From Pistricoccus aurantiacus (GTDB taxonomy: Bacteria > Pseudomonadota > Gammaproteobacteria > Pseudomonadales > Halomonadaceae): a DNA stretch of 64,000 nucleotides. A model generated the notes under the pieces. The model had not been told where the DNA came from and ran no database searches. It saw only the letters and a program-made list of their open reading frames with translations. This document shows positions 22,233-33,091 of this stretch, one piece after another. Position 1 is the stretch's first letter; every line of letters starts with the position of its first letter. Made by a program: the position numbers and the translations under genes. The stretch lies in NCBI RefSeq assembly GCF_007954585.1, contig NZ_CP042382.1:1364001-1428000 (forward strand), given 5' to 3'.

Positions 22233-25200
22233 ATGTCTTTTGTGCATCTTCGCGTTCATACCGAGTATTCCCTGGTCGATGGCCTGGTGCGGCTCAAGCC
22301 GCTGGTCAAGCGAAGCGCGGCGCTCGGCCTGCCGGCTCTGGCGGTGACGGACGAGACCAACCTGTTCGGTCTGGTCAAGGCCTACAAGGCGGCTCAGGGG
22401 ACGGGTCTCAAGCCGGTGATTGGCGCGGATTTCTGGCTCGACAATCCCGGCGACGAGGGCCGCCCTTACCGGCTGACCCTTCTGGCCATGGACAATCAGG
22501 GCTATCGCAACCTCACGGAACTGATTTCCCGCTGCTGGATGGAAGGCCAGCGGCTGGGCCGGGCGCTGCTCAAGAAGGAATGGGTGTTCGCCCAGAGCGA
22601 GGGGCTGATCGCGCTTTCCGGGGGCCGGGAAGGGGAGATCGGTCGCCATCTGCTGACGGATCATCAGGCTCAGGCGCGAACCCTGCTCGAGGAATGGCGC
22701 GACCATTTCTCCGGACGTTTCTACCTGGAACTGATCCGCACCGGACGACCGGAGGAAGAGGACTGCCTGCATCTTAGCGTCACCCTGGCGGAAGAGATGA
22801 ATACCCCGGTGGTGGCCACCAACGACGTGCGCTTTCTTGCACGGGAAGACTACTGGGCCCACGAGACCCGGGTCGCCGTCGGCGAAGGCAAGGCCCTGGA
22901 CGATCCTAGGCGGGAGAACCGCTACAGCGAAGAGCAGTACCTGAAAAGCCCGGAGGAAATGGCGGAGCTGTTCGCGGACATTCCCGAAGCGCTGGAAAAC
23001 AGCGTGATGATCGCCGCCCGTTGCAACGTCGAGCTGCGCCTGGGGGAATACTTCCTGCCGGAGTATGAAATCCCCGAGGGCATGACCCTGGACGAGTTCT
23101 TCCGCCAGGTGTCTCACGACGGCCTGACAAAGCGTCTGGACAAGCTGTTTCCCGCCGCGTGCCATCCCCGGGAGAGCGAGGACTGGCAGTCCACGGAAAA
23201 GCTCTATCGGGAGCGCCTGGATTTCGAGCTGAACATCATCCTGCAGATGGGCTTTCCCGGCTACTTCCTGATCGTCATGGACTTCATTCAGTGGGCCAAG
23301 GACAACGACGTGCCGGTGGGGCCGGGGCGCGGCTCCGGCGCCGGGTCGCTGGTGGCCTACGCGCTGCAGATCACGGATCTCGACCCTTTGGAATACGATC
23401 TGCTCTTCGAGCGCTTCCTCAATCCGGAGCGAGTGTCCATGCCGGACTTCGATGTGGACTTCTGCATGGAGAAGCGCGACAGCGTCATCGATTACGTGGC
23501 CAGCCGCTACGGTCGCGACGCGGTTTCCCAGATCGTCACCTTCGGCACCATGGCCGCCAAGGCGGTGGTGCGGGACGTGGCCCGGGCCCAGGGCAAGCCC
23601 TATTCCCTGGGGGACAAGCTCTCCAAGCTGATTCCCTTCGAGGTGGGCATGACGCTCACCAAGGCTATCGACCAAGAGCCGGCGCTCAAGGAATTTCTCG
23701 ATTCCGACGAAGAGGCTCAGGAAATCTGGGAGATGGCCCTGCAGCTCGAAGGCATCACCCGAGGCACCGGCAAGCACGCCGGCGGCGTGGTGATCGCCCC
23801 TACCAAGCTCACGGATTTCTCGCCGCTGCTTTGCGATGAGCACGGCAACGGTCTGGTGGTGCAGTTCGACAAGAATGACGTGGAAGAGGCCGGCCTGGTC
23901 AAGTTCGACTTCCTGGGGCTGCGTACTCTGACCATCATCGACTGGGCCCTGGAGATGGTCGACAAGGTGCGGGGGGCGGCGGGAGAAGCGCCCCTGGATA
24001 TCACCGGCATTCCCCTGGACGACGCCCCCACCTTCGCCATGCTCAAGAAGGCGGAGACCACCGCGGTGTTCCAGCTGGAATCCCGGGGCATGAAGGAGTT
24101 GATCAAGCGCCTGCTGCCGGATTCCCTGGAGGACATGATCGCCCTGGTGGCGCTGTTTCGCCCGGGACCGCTGCAGTCCGGCATGGTGGACGACTTCATC
24201 AACCGCAAGCACGGCCGTGCGGAACTGGCCTATCCCCACCCGGACTATCAGCACGAGCTGTTGAAGCCGGTGCTCGAGCCCACCTACGGCATCATCCTGT
24301 ATCAGGAGCAGGTGATGCAGATCGCCCAGGTGATGGCGGGCTACAGCCTGGGCCAGGCGGATCTGCTGCGCCGGGCCATGGGCAAGAAGAAGCCGGAGGA
24401 GATGGCCAAGCAGCGCGCTGGCTTCATGGAAGGCTGCGCCGAAAACGGCATCGACAAGGATCTGGCGGGGAACCTCTTCGATCTGGTGGAGAAGTTTGCC
24501 GGCTACGGCTTCAACAAGTCCCACTCCGCCGCCTATGCCCTGGTCTCCTATCAAACCGCCTGGCTGAAAGCCCATTATCCCGGGCCTTTCATGGCGGCGG
24601 TGCTGTCCACGGAGATGGACAATCTGGACAAGGTGGTGCCCTTGATCGAGGAGTGCCGCCACCTGGGGCTGACGGTGACGCCGCCGGACGTCAACATGGG
24701 CGGCTACAAGTTCAGCGTCGACGAGGAGGGTCGGGTCGTCTACGGCCTGGGGGCGATTCGCGGGGTGGGGGAAGGCCCCATCGGCGCCATCGTCGAGGCC
24801 CGCGGCGCGGACGGCCCCTTCGAGGACCTGTTCGATTTCTGTCGCCGGGTCGATCCGCGCCGGCTCAACAAGCGCACCCTGGAAGCCCTGATTCGCTCCG
24901 GTGCCCTGGACAGCCTGGGGCCGAGCCGCGCGGTGCTGGCGGCGGCGCTGGAGGATGCCTTGAAGGCGGCGGCCCAGAATCACGCCAACCAGAGCCTGGG
25001 CATGCTGGACATGTTCGGCGAGGCCTTCGTCGATACCGCCGAGGAGGACGCCTACGCGGAGTATCGCGGCGCTCGCGAGTGGTCGGACAAGCAGCGCCTA
25101 TCCGGGGAGAAAGATACCCTGGGGCTCTATCTCACCGGCCATCCCATCGACGAGTACGAACAGGAACTCTCGCGCTTCGTCGCCACCCGCATCGCGGATC

Positions 25201-25727
25201 TCAAGCCGTCTCGGGAATCCCAGCGAGTGGCGGGGCTGGTGGTGGCGAGCCGCACCATGAAGTCCAAGCGCGGCGACACCATGGCTTTTCTCACCCTGGA
25301 CGACCGCACCGGGCGTATCGAGGCGTCCCTGTTCGGCGAGATCTACGAACGGCTTCGCGGACAGCTTTCCGAAGATCAGGTGCTGATCGTCGAGGGGGAG
25401 GTGGCAAGCGACGACTATTCCGGCGGCCTGCGGCTGCGAGGCAAGGAGGTCACCCTGATGGTCGAGGCCCGAGCAAGATTCGCCCAGGCGGTGGAACTCA
25501 GCCTGGACGGCGCCCGGGCCAACGGCGGCCTGATCGACAGCCTGCGCCACAGCCTCGCTTCCTTTCAGGACAGCGAAGGACTGCCGGTGCGGCTCAGGTA
25601 TCGCAACGCTCGGGCCGCGGGCTGGCTCGAGCTTTCCGAGGATTGGAAGGTGGCCCCCAGCGACGCCCTGCTCGGTGCGCTCAGGGAAGTGGAAGGACAG
25701 GACGGCGTGAGACTCAAGTACCGCTAG
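22233..25727 (+). CDS. dnaE: DNA polymerase III alpha subunit
   Basis: Replicative polymerase. It has an N-terminal PHP domain ([13 protein letters not shown]), polymerase motifs including [16 protein letters not shown] and the catalytic aspartates in MPDFDVDF near residues 405-409, then helix-hairpin-helix and OB-fold regions. The start is ATG 22233 (MSFVHLRVH), giving 1164 residues, close to E. coli; the upstream in-frame extension to 22176 is not conserved. It follows the repeat after rnhB. Confidence 0.97.
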   Translation: MSFVHLRVHTEYSLVDGLVRLKPLVKRSAALGLPALAVTDETNLFGLVKAYKAAQGTGLKPVIGADFWLDNPGDEGRPYRLTLLAMDNQGYRNLTELISRCWMEGQRLGRALLKKEWVFAQSEGLIALSGGREGEIGRHLLTDHQAQARTLLEEWRDHFSGRFYLELIRTGRPEEEDCLHLSVTLAEEMNTPVVATNDVRFLAREDYWAHETRVAVGEGKALDDPRRENRYSEEQYLKSPEEMAELFADIPEALENSVMIAARCNVELRLGEYFLPEYEIPEGMTLDEFFRQVSHDGLTKRLDKLFPAACHPRESEDWQSTEKLYRERLDFELNIILQMGFPGYFLIVMDFIQWAKDNDVPVGPGRGSGAGSLVAYALQITDLDPLEYDLLFERFLNPERVSMPDFDVDFCMEKRDSVIDYVASRYGRDAVSQIVTFGTMAAKAVVRDVARAQGKPYSLGDKLSKLIPFEVGMTLTKAIDQEPALKEFLDSDEEAQEIWEMALQLEGITRGTGKHAGGVVIAPTKLTDFSPLLCDEHGNGLVVQFDKNDVEEAGLVKFDFLGLRTLTIIDWALEMVDKVRGAAGEAPLDITGIPLDDAPTFAMLKKAETTAVFQLESRGMKELIKRLLPDSLEDMIALVALFRPGPLQSGMVDDFINRKHGRAELAYPHPDYQHELLKPVLEPTYGIILYQEQVMQIAQVMAGYSLGQADLLRRAMGKKKPEEMAKQRAGFMEGCAENGIDKDLAGNLFDLVEKFAGYGFNKSHSAAYALVSYQTAWLKAHYPGPFMAAVLSTEMDNLDKVVPLIEECRHLGLTVTPPDVNMGGYKFSVDEEGRVVYGLGAIRGVGEGPIGAIVEARGADGPFEDLFDFCRRVDPRRLNKRTLEALIRSGALDSLGPSRAVLAAALEDALKAAAQNHANQSLGMLDMFGEAFVDTAEEDAYAEYRGAREWSDKQRLSGEKDTLGLYLTGHPIDEYEQELSRFVATRIADLKPSRESQRVAGLVVASRTMKSKRGDTMAFLTLDDRTGRIEASLFGEIYERLRGQLSEDQVLIVEGEVASDDYSGGLRLRGKEVTLMVEARARFAQAVELSLDGARANGGLIDSLRHSLASFQDSEGLPVRLRYRNARAAGWLELSEDWKVAPSDALLGALREVEGQDGVRLKYR

Positions 25728-25738
25728 CGGAAGGTCGT

Positions 25739-25766
25739 TTGCGCCGTGGACACAAGCTGCGATAAT
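25739..25766 (+). promoter_or_regulatory. Candidate promoter for accA-tilS
   Basis: TTGCGC, 16 bp, GATAAT with an extended TGC just before the -10, in the 83-bp dnaE-accA gap. The -35 is weak and the extended -10 compensates. Confidence 0.4.
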
Positions 25767-25810
25767 GCCGGTCACTTTATCAACCGTTTTCCGCCAACAA
25801 GCTGACACCT

Positions 25811-26764
25811 ATGAACCCCAACTATCTGGATTTTGAACAGCCCATCGCCGAGCTGCAGGCGAAGATCGAGGAGCTGCGGCTGGTCGGCAACGATAGCCAG
25901 ATCAATATCAGCGAAGAGGTCGCCCGGCTCGAGGAAAAGAGCAAGAAGCTGACGGAATCGATCTTCAAGGATCTTACTCCCTGGCAGGTTTCCCAACTGT
26001 CACGGCATCCTCAGCGGCCCTATACCTTGGACTATCTCGAGCACGTGTTCACGGATTTCGATGAGCTGCACGGCGATCGCTATTATGCGGACGATGCGGC
26101 CATCGTCGGCGGCGTGGCGCGACTCGACGACGAGTCGGTGATGGTGATCGGCCATCAGAAAGGCCGCGAGGTCAAGGAAAAGGTGCGGCGCAATTTCGGC
26201 ATGCCAAGGCCGGAGGGCTACCGCAAGGCCTGCCGGCTGATGGAGATGGCGGAGCGCTTCAGGATGCCGGTGCTGACCTTCATCGATACGCCTGGCGCCT
26301 ACCCGGGCATCGACGCGGAAGAGCGCGGCCAGAGCGAAGCCATCGCCTACAACCTGGCGGTGATGTCCCGGCTCAAGACGCCGATCATCGCCACCGTGGT
26401 AGGAGAAGGCGGCTCCGGCGGAGCCTTGGCCATCGGTGTCTGCGACGAGCTAGCGATGCTGCAGTATTCCACCTACTCGGTCATCTCTCCGGAAGGCTGC
26501 GCCTCGATTCTGTGGAAGAGCTCGGAAAAGGCGCCGGAAGCCGCCCAGGCCATGGGCATCACCGCCTCCCGCCTCAAGGAGTTGGGCTTCGTCGATACCT
26601 TGCTCAAGGAGCCCTTGGGCGGCGCTCACCGCCACCCAGTGGAGATGGCTAACGCGGTCAAGGAATCGCTCTTGGCAGGGCTCGAACGGCTTCAGACGCT
26701 TTCCATCGATGAACTGTTGGCCAGGCGCTATGAAAAGCTGATGAGTTTCGGCGCCCCCGCCTGA
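25811..26764 (+). CDS. accA: Acetyl-CoA carboxylase carboxyltransferase subunit alpha
   Basis: Carboxyltransferase half (with AccD) of the first committed step of fatty-acid synthesis. 317 residues, full length. Typical motifs are [16 protein letters not shown] at the N-terminus, [20 protein letters not shown] and [12 protein letters not shown]. It directly follows dnaE, a common arrangement, and precedes tilS by 10 bp. Confidence 0.97.
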   Translation: MNPNYLDFEQPIAELQAKIEELRLVGNDSQINISEEVARLEEKSKKLTESIFKDLTPWQVSQLSRHPQRPYTLDYLEHVFTDFDELHGDRYYADDAAIVGGVARLDDESVMVIGHQKGREVKEKVRRNFGMPRPEGYRKACRLMEMAERFRMPVLTFIDTPGAYPGIDAEERGQSEAIAYNLAVMSRLKTPIIATVVGEGGSGGALAIGVCDELAMLQYSTYSVISPEGCASILWKSSEKAPEAAQAMGITASRLKELGFVDTLLKEPLGGAHRHPVEMANAVKESLLAGLERLQTLSIDELLARRYEKLMSFGAPA

Positions 26765-26774
26765 AGCGTTCACC

Positions 26775-28097
26775 ATGTCACTGCAATCGCTGATCGATAA
26801 CGCCCTGGCGGCTACCCCGCCGGGGCGTATCGTCTGGGTGGCGCTATCCGGCGGGCTGGATTCCTGCCTGCTGTTGAGCCTTGCCTGCGACGCCGCTCGG
26901 CGTTTTCCACGTCCCATTCACGCGCTGCACGTCAATCATGGCCTGCAGAGGGCAGCGGACGGTTTCGAGAACCACTGTCGCCGGCTGTGTTCGCGCCTGG
27001 GGGTGCCGCTGTTTATCGAGCGAGTACGGATCGATCCACAGGCAGGGCTAGGACTCGAAGGTGCTGCCAGAGAAGCGCGCTATAGCGCCTTCGCCAGGCG
27101 TGTGGAGCCGGGCGAAACCCTGTGGCTCGGTCAGCATGCCAGCGATCAGGCGGAAACCTTCCTGCTGGCGGCGCTGCGCGGTAGCGGCGTGCGCGGCCTG
27201 GCGGCCATGCCCAGGACCAGGGATTGGCGAGGTCGCAGGTTGCAGCGGCCGCTGCTGGCGCTGACCCGGCGACGGCTCGAAAGGGATGCCGTCAGGCGCG
27301 AGCTTCAGTGGGTGGAGGATCCCAGCAACGATGACCTCAGTCTGGATCGCAACTTTCTGCGACATGGGGTCATGGCTCAGTTGAGAACTCGATGGCCCCA
27401 GGCGGAAACCTCGCTGGCCCGGGCCGCGACACTGGTCGGCGAGGCGGATGCGCTGCTTGAAGAGCTCGCCGAACTTGACCTGGCTAGCGCCGGCGGCAAC
27501 CCTGCCGAACTTCCTCTCGCCATGCTGGCCGCGCTTTCCCCGGCGCGCCAGCGGCTATTGATACGTCACTGTTGTCGACGTCTGGAACTGGCGACACCTC
27601 CGGTCCGGCGGTTGGAAGCCCTGCTGGAGCAGCTTGCCGCCAGACGGGATGCCCGAGTATGTATTGCCTGGCCTGGCAAGGCGGCGCTCGACGCGGAAGC
27701 GTCTGATGCGGAGGCTCGCCTATGGCGTGGGCATCTTTACTTGCATGCCTCGTCGGTCAGCCTGGATGCAGCCTGGCAGTCTTGCTGGGACGGCAAGCGC
27801 TCCATAGAGACGCCGTTCGGTCACTTGTCCGGCAGCCTGGAACGGGATGACGGCGGCTCGGTGGCGGTGACGCTCGCGCCGCGACGAGGCGGTGAGCGGA
27901 TGATGCTTGCCGAACGCGGCTCGCGGGATCTCAAGCGGCTGCTGCAGGAGGCGAGCGTTCCCCCTTGGCGGCGAAACCAGCTGCTGCTGGCCTTCGATCG
28001 AGAAACGCTGGTGGCGGTTCTCGATCCGCTGGAAGAGACGACGCTTTACCAGGCGCCGGGTTGGCGGGTCAGGAATATTCGAGTCTTGAAGCGTTAG
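26775..28097 (+). CDS. tilS: tRNA(Ile)-lysidine synthase
   Basis: Modifies C34 of the CAU tRNA-Ile to lysidine so that it reads AUA. The ATP-binding P-loop SGGLDS is at residues 25-30, HVNHGLQ follows, and the family C-terminal domains (TilS substrate-binding and TilS_C) extend to 440 residues. It converges with ppx and overlaps it by 29 bp at the 3' end. Confidence 0.95.
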   Translation: MSLQSLIDNALAATPPGRIVWVALSGGLDSCLLLSLACDAARRFPRPIHALHVNHGLQRAADGFENHCRRLCSRLGVPLFIERVRIDPQAGLGLEGAAREARYSAFARRVEPGETLWLGQHASDQAETFLLAALRGSGVRGLAAMPRTRDWRGRRLQRPLLALTRRRLERDAVRRELQWVEDPSNDDLSLDRNFLRHGVMAQLRTRWPQAETSLARAATLVGEADALLEELAELDLASAGGNPAELPLAMLAALSPARQRLLIRHCCRRLELATPPVRRLEALLEQLAARRDARVCIAWPGKAALDAEASDAEARLWRGHLYLHASSVSLDAAWQSCWDGKRSIETPFGHLSGSLERDDGGSVAVTLAPRRGGERMMLAERGSRDLKRLLQEASVPPWRRNQLLLAFDRETLVAVLDPLEETTLYQAPGWRVRNIRVLKR

Positions 28098-29640
28098 CCA
28101 CGTCGACGCTCAGACGAAAACCGGCGGCGTCCTGATAGGCGATTTCGCGTTCCAGGTCGTGAATCAGCAGGGCCTGGGCCGCAAGTTCCGTGGAAAGCGT
28201 CAGTTGCAAGGCGTCGTTTTCATCGCACGCTAGGCGGAAGGCGCTGACCGACGCCGCCGGGCGGGAATGGTGAAAGATCGCCGCCAGGCGCAGCAGCCTG
28301 GCCAGGCGTCCCAGCAAGCGACGCTCCCGATCGGGTAGCGCCTGGTAATCCTGAAGAGGGAATCTACGCCGGTGAGCGCGCACCAGAAAGGCCATGGCGC
28401 GCTGCTGGGGCAGGGAAAACCCCGACAGATCGGAATGGGTCAACAGATATTGGCCGTGGCGATGAAATCGATGGTAGGAAATCGCCTGGCCGATTTCATG
28501 AAGCTGCGCCGCCCACCATAGCAGCTGCTTGGCTTCGTCGGGGATTCGCCAGCTGTCTTGTACCTGATCCAGGCAGTGCCGGGCGCAGGCAGCGACGTTG
28601 TCTCCCTGAGACCCATCGATTCCATAGCGCTTGCGTAGCTTATCGAGAATGGCTGGATGCGGGGTCTCGGCGGCGCTGCGTTTCAGCAGATCGTACAGTA
28701 CACCCTCGCGAAGGGCGCCGTCCGAGTAACGCATATGCTCGAGTTCGAACGCTTCGAAGATGGCGCCGAGAATTGCCACGCCCGCGGGCAGGATATTGGC
28801 ACGATCCGCCTTCAACCCCGCCATCTCCACGCGGTCGAGCCTCCCGCAGACAATCAGGCGCTCGCGCAGCGCCTTGAGTCCCTCGCGCTTGATGATACCT
28901 TCCGGGCGTTTTCCGCTGGCGGCAAGTACCGCGCTGATCGCCTTGATGGAGCCGCTGGCGCCGATCGGATCCTGCCAGCCCAAGGCTCGGTAACGAGGGC
29001 GAATAGGCGCCAGTTCGGAAAGGGCGCTAAGCTCAGCCTGACGAAAACGTTTCGCGTTGATCTCGCCGCCTGACGTTCCGTTATCGAAAAACTGCCGGGT
29101 ATAGGAAACGCAACCCATGTCGAGGCTTTCCAGCGCCAAGGGCTTGAAGCCTTCACCGATGATGTATTCCGTCGAGCCCCCGCCGATATCGACGATCAGT
29201 CGGCGTTCCTCGGTTTCCGCGACGTCGTGGGCTACCCCAAGGTAGATCAATCGGGCTTCCTCGCGACCGGCAATGATCTCGATGGGATGACCGAGCAGCG
29301 CCTCGGCAGGCTCGATCAGCGCCTGGCTGTTGACGGCATTGCGCAGTGCATTGGTGCCAACGATACGCACCCGGTCCATGGGCACGCCTTCCAGACAAGG
29401 TGCGAAACGCGCAAGACAATCCAGCGCTCGCTGGATGGCGTCGTCGCTCAAACGCCCCTCCTCATCAAGACCGGAGCCCAGCTGTACTTTTTCACCCCGT
29501 TTGGTGATGACCTGCAGCCGGCCCTCCAGGTCATGCGCTACCAGCAGATGAAAGCTGTTGGAGCCGAGATCAATCGCCGCCAGCAGATGCGGTTCGCGCT
29601 GCGGACCCGGAGTCTCGAGGAAGGGGGTTGGACGGGTCAT
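28069..29640 (-). CDS. ppx: Exopolyphosphatase (Ppx/GppA family)
   Basis: Hydrolyses terminal phosphates of polyphosphate; sugar-kinase/Hsp70 fold. The phosphate-1 motif IDLGSNSFHLLV is at about residues 23-34 and the phosphate-2 motif DIGGGSTEYIIG follows; a C-terminal HD-like helical domain makes up the 523 residues. A GppA role (pppGpp hydrolysis) cannot be excluded from sequence alone. The ribosome site AAGGA precedes ATG 29640, and a perfect TTGACA lies upstream (minus strand, 29696-29691) without a convincing -10. Confidence 0.9.
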   Translation of the reverse strand: MTRPTPFLETPGPQREPHLLAAIDLGSNSFHLLVAHDLEGRLQVITKRGEKVQLGSGLDEEGRLSDDAIQRALDCLARFAPCLEGVPMDRVRIVGTNALRNAVNSQALIEPAEALLGHPIEIIAGREEARLIYLGVAHDVAETEERRLIVDIGGGSTEYIIGEGFKPLALESLDMGCVSYTRQFFDNGTSGGEINAKRFRQAELSALSELAPIRPRYRALGWQDPIGASGSIKAISAVLAASGKRPEGIIKREGLKALRERLIVCGRLDRVEMAGLKADRANILPAGVAILGAIFEAFELEHMRYSDGALREGVLYDLLKRSAAETPHPAILDKLRKRYGIDGSQGDNVAACARHCLDQVQDSWRIPDEAKQLLWWAAQLHEIGQAISYHRFHRHGQYLLTHSDLSGFSLPQQRAMAFLVRAHRRRFPLQDYQALPDRERRLLGRLARLLRLAAIFHHSRPAASVSAFRLACDENDALQLTLSTELAAQALLIHDLEREIAYQDAAGFRLSVDVANASRLEYS

Positions 29641-30075
29641 ATGAATTCCTTGTCATGTCGCCTGCTCAGGTTGCGACCACCCCAATGGCTTGTCAACGTG
29701 GCGAATGCACGCAAACATCGAGGCGGGGCTTGCGTTTGTTGCCTCGCTTGACTACCATCGACCTGTCGGCCCGTTCCATATATTTCTCGACCGCTTCACG
29801 GTATCCACCCTCGGGTGATGTATCACGGTCATAGTCTAAGTCGTCAAATACCAAGTCGTCAGACAGCCCGCTGACCCAAACGGCGATTCACGCAAGTACA
29901 GTACTTCCCTCGATTTCAGGTATCGTTCTCCTCCCCGGAGGGCGCTCGCCGAACATGGCTTGCGAGTGAATGCCCAGGGCTCTGAACGCATCATGCGGCA
30001 TATTGCCTTTCGCTTCTTCCTGTCGTTTTCCGGCGCCTGGCCATCACGTTGACACGAGCAATCTCTAACGAACCG
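29641..30075. other. Divergent ppx-rho gap, no gene supported
   Basis: 435 bp with no supported CDS. The rho leader probably occupies its right part. I see a 9-bp direct repeat AAGTCGTCA at 29839 and 29854, a short CCTCC/GGAGG hairpin near 29930, and a 19-codon ORF at 29993-30052 with no ribosome site. No trxA is present here. Confidence 0.5.
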
Positions 30076-31335
30076 ATGAATCTTACCGAACTCAAGCAAA
30101 AGACCGTGCCGGAGCTATTGGCTATCGCCCAGGACATGGGTATCGATAACCTGGCGCGCTCACGCAAACAAGACATCATTTTTGCCATTCTCAAGAAGCA
30201 TGCGAAGAGTGGTGAAGACATCCATGGCGATGGCGTGCTGGAGATTCTTCAGGACGGCTTCGGCTTTCTACGTAGCGCTGACAGCTCCTACTTGGCGGGC
30301 CCGGACGATATCTACGTCTCTCCTTCGCAAATCCGTCGTTTCAATCTGCGCAAGGGCGATTCCATTGCCGGCAAGATTCGACCTCCCAAGGAAGGCGAGC
30401 GCTATTTCGCGCTGTTGAAGGTCAGTCAGATCAACTTCGATCGCCCGGAAAACGCCAAGCACAAGATCCTCTTCGAGAACCTGACGCCGCTGTTTCCCGA
30501 TGAACGCCTGGTGATGGAAATCGGCAATGGCTCCAAGGAAGATCTTACCGCCCGAATTATCGACCTGACCTCTCCTATCGGCAAGGGCCAGCGCGGCCTG
30601 ATCGTCTCGCCGCCCAAGGCGGGCAAGACGCTGATGCTGCAGAACATCGCCACTTCCATTACCCGCAACAACCCGGAATGCCATCTGATCGTGCTGCTGA
30701 TCGACGAGCGACCGGAAGAAGTGACGGAAATGTCCCGCACCGTGCGCGGTGAGGTGGTAGCCTCGACCTTCGACGAGCCGCCGGCGCGACACGTGCAGGT
30801 CGCGGAAATGGTCATCGAGAAGGCCAAGCGCCTGGTGGAGCACAAGAAGGACGTGGTGATCCTGCTGGATTCCATCACCCGTCTGGCCCGGGCCTACAAT
30901 ACCGTGGTACCCAGCTCCGGCAAGGTGCTGACCGGCGGTGTCGACGCCCACGCCCTGGAAAAGCCCAAGCGCTTCTTCGGCGCGGCGCGCAACATCGAGG
31001 AAGGCGGCAGCTTGACCATCATCGCCACGGCGCTGGTGGACACCGGTTCGAAGATGGATGAGGTAATCTTCGAGGAGTTCAAGGGCACCGGTAACATGGA
31101 AGCCCATCTGGACCGCAAGCTGGCGGAAAAACGCGTCTATCCCGCGTTCAATATTCGCCGTTCCGGCACCCGCCGGGAGGATCTGATCGCCTCGGAAGAC
31201 GAGATGCAACGCATGTGGATCCTGCGCAAGCTGTTGAATCCCATGGATGACGTAGCCGCCACGGAATTCCTGATCGATCGGTTGAAGGACACCAAGACCA
31301 ATCTGGAGTTTTTCGAGGCCATGAAGCGGCGTTGA
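30076..31335 (+). CDS. rho: Transcription termination factor Rho
   Basis: Hexameric RNA-dependent ATPase/helicase that ends transcription. ATG 30076 ([15 protein letters not shown]) gives 419 residues, the E. coli length. The RNA-binding [17 protein letters not shown] lies in the N-terminal domain, Walker A is SPPKAGKT, and the [13 protein letters not shown] and Q/R-loop regions are present. The short in-frame extension to 30049 is not needed. Confidence 0.97.
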   Translation: MNLTELKQKTVPELLAIAQDMGIDNLARSRKQDIIFAILKKHAKSGEDIHGDGVLEILQDGFGFLRSADSSYLAGPDDIYVSPSQIRRFNLRKGDSIAGKIRPPKEGERYFALLKVSQINFDRPENAKHKILFENLTPLFPDERLVMEIGNGSKEDLTARIIDLTSPIGKGQRGLIVSPPKAGKTLMLQNIATSITRNNPECHLIVLLIDERPEEVTEMSRTVRGEVVASTFDEPPARHVQVAEMVIEKAKRLVEHKKDVVILLDSITRLARAYNTVVPSSGKVLTGGVDAHALEKPKRFFGAARNIEEGGSLTIIATALVDTGSKMDEVIFEEFKGTGNMEAHLDRKLAEKRVYPAFNIRRSGTRREDLIASEDEMQRMWILRKLLNPMDDVAATEFLIDRLKDTKTNLEFFEAMKRR

Positions 31336-31436
31336 TTCAGCCTGCTGCGCGCGACGGCCGCTTCTTCACGTCTTGTCTGCTCTGCATGAGGACAGTTTGA
31401 CGTGAGCGGCGTCGAGGAAAGGTCGGCTGCGAAGGT

Positions 31437-31458
31437 CCTTTTCCATGGATGGAAAAGG
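31437..31458. promoter_or_regulatory. Perfect 10-bp dyad upstream of ubiD
   Basis: CCTTTTCCAT and its exact complement ATGGAAAAGG are separated by GG. The 2-bp spacer suits a protein-binding operator better than an RNA hairpin. It lies in the 266-bp rho-ubiD gap; the protein that might bind it is unknown. Confidence 0.45.
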
Positions 31459-31551
31459 TAGCGCCTAGGGAAGGGTTCATAGCGCCTTCGCAAAGGCCTG
31501 GGCTCGAGAAAGCCGCGATGATGATTGCCACCAGGCCAGGCAGTACAAGAG

Positions 31552-31585
31552 GGAGCGGCATGCTATGCTGCTCCTTTTGTGTTTT
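31552..31585 (+). terminator. Intrinsic terminator just upstream of ubiD
   Basis: Ten-base-pair stem (31552-31561 with 31565-31574, one G-U pair) with loop GCT, followed by TTTTGTGTTTT. It ends only 17 bp before the ubiD ATG at 31602, so it either ends rho transcription or acts as an attenuator in the ubiD leader. Confidence 0.75.
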
Positions 31586-31601
31586 GGCGTGGAAACATTC
31601 C

Positions 31602-33074
31602 ATGAAATATAAGGACCTACGGGATTTTATCGCGGCGCTGGAGGCTCAGGGAGAGCTGGTGAGGGTGAGCGCCGAGGTAGACCCTTATCTGGAAATCACC
31701 GAAATCTGCGATCGCACCCTGCGTGGCGGTGGCCCGGCGCTGCTGTTCGAGAACGTCAAGGGTCATGACATGCCGCTGCTGGGCAATCTGTTCGGCACGC
31801 CCAGACGGGTGGCACTGGGCATGGGGCAGGACAGCGTGGCCGCGCTTCGCGAAGTGGGGGAGCTTCTGGCGTTTCTCAAGGAGCCGGACCCGCCCAAGGG
31901 CTTCCGCGATGCCTGGGACAAGCTGCCGATCTTCAAGCAGGTCATGAGCATGGGGCCAAAGATCCTGCGCCATGCGCCGGTGCAAGAAGTGATCCTGGAA
32001 GGCGAAAAGGTCGATCTCGATAAACTGCCGATACAGCACTGCTGGCCCGGCGACGTGGCGCCGCTGGTCACCTGGGCGCTGGTGGTGACTCGAGGGCCGC
32101 ACAAGAAACGCCAGAACCTTGGCATCTATCGCCAGCAGAAGCTAGCCAAGAATCGGCTGATCATGCGCTGGCTGTCCCATCGCGGCGGCGCCCTGGACTT
32201 TCAGGAATTTCAGAAGGCGAACCCCGGCGAGCCGTTTCCGGTAGCGGTAGCCCTTGGCGCGGATCCGGCGACGATTCTCGGCGCGGTGACTCCGGTGCCA
32301 GATAGCCTCTCGGAGTACGCCTTCGCCGGATTGCTTCGAGGCTCGCGCACCGAGCTGGTCAAGTGCGGCCATGCGGATCTGGAGGTGCCGGCTTCCGCGG
32401 AAATCATTCTGGAAGGTTTTATCTACCCGGATGATATCGCGCCGGAAGGCCCTTTCGGCGATCACACCGGCTATTACAACGAGGTTGAATCCTTTCCGGT
32501 GTTTACCGTGGAGCGCATCACCCATCGGCGCAACCCGATCTATCACTCCACTTATACCGGTCGCCCGCCGGACGAGCCGGCGATTCTCGGCCTGGCGCTC
32601 AACGAAGTGTTCGTACCGATTCTGCGCAAGCAGTTTCCGGAGATCAATGACTTCTATCTGCCCCCGGAAGGCTGTTCCTACCGCATGGCGGTGGTGACCA
32701 TGAAAAAGCAGTATCCGGGCCATGCCAAGCGGGTAATGATGGGGGTGTGGAGCTTCCTGCGCCAGTTCATGTATACCAAGTTCGTGATCGTGCTCGATGA
32801 CGACGTGAACGCTCGAGACTGGCAGGACGTGATCTGGGCGATCACTACCCGCATGGACCCGGCCCGAGACACGGTAATGGTGGAAAACACGCCCATCGAC
32901 TATCTGGATTTTGCCTCGCCGGTGGCGGGGCTGGGGTCGAAGATGGGCCTGGATGCGACGAACAAGTGGCCCGGCGAGACGGATCGCGAATGGGGAAATC
33001 CGATTGCCATGGACCCGGAGATCAAGGCCAGGGTCGAGGCGCGCTGGACAAGTCTCGGGATCGATTTGGCCTAA
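31602..33074 (+). CDS. ubiD: 4-hydroxy-3-polyprenylbenzoate decarboxylase
   Basis: Prenylated-FMN-dependent decarboxylase of ubiquinone synthesis, needing UbiX for its cofactor. ATG 31602 ([14 protein letters not shown]) yields 490 residues; the longer frame to 31449 crosses the terminator and is discarded. Family motifs visible are [20 protein letters not shown] and [14 protein letters not shown]. It pairs with fre downstream, as in E. coli. Confidence 0.96.
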   Translation: MKYKDLRDFIAALEAQGELVRVSAEVDPYLEITEICDRTLRGGGPALLFENVKGHDMPLLGNLFGTPRRVALGMGQDSVAALREVGELLAFLKEPDPPKGFRDAWDKLPIFKQVMSMGPKILRHAPVQEVILEGEKVDLDKLPIQHCWPGDVAPLVTWALVVTRGPHKKRQNLGIYRQQKLAKNRLIMRWLSHRGGALDFQEFQKANPGEPFPVAVALGADPATILGAVTPVPDSLSEYAFAGLLRGSRTELVKCGHADLEVPASAEIILEGFIYPDDIAPEGPFGDHTGYYNEVESFPVFTVERITHRRNPIYHSTYTGRPPDEPAILGLALNEVFVPILRKQFPEINDFYLPPEGCSYRMAVVTMKKQYPGHAKRVMMGVWSFLRQFMYTKFVIVLDDDVNARDWQDVIWAITTRMDPARDTVMVENTPIDYLDFASPVAGLGSKMGLDATNKWPGETDREWGNPIAMDPEIKARVEARWTSLGIDLA

Positions 33075-33091
33075 TCCAAGACGAGGAAACT

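Noticed and set aside
22209-24983. 924-codon minus-strand ORF opposite dnaE
   Set aside because: Shadow of dnaE produced by high-GC codon use; no domain recognisable.
29993-30052. 19-codon ORF (MRHIAFRFF...) as a rho leader peptide
   Set aside because: E. coli has a rhoL ORF, but this one has no ribosome site and no similarity I can see; position alone is not enough.
29836-30099. 87-codon minus-strand ORF in the ppx-rho gap
   Set aside because: Runs antisense across the rho start, composition is not protein-like and no ribosome site is visible.
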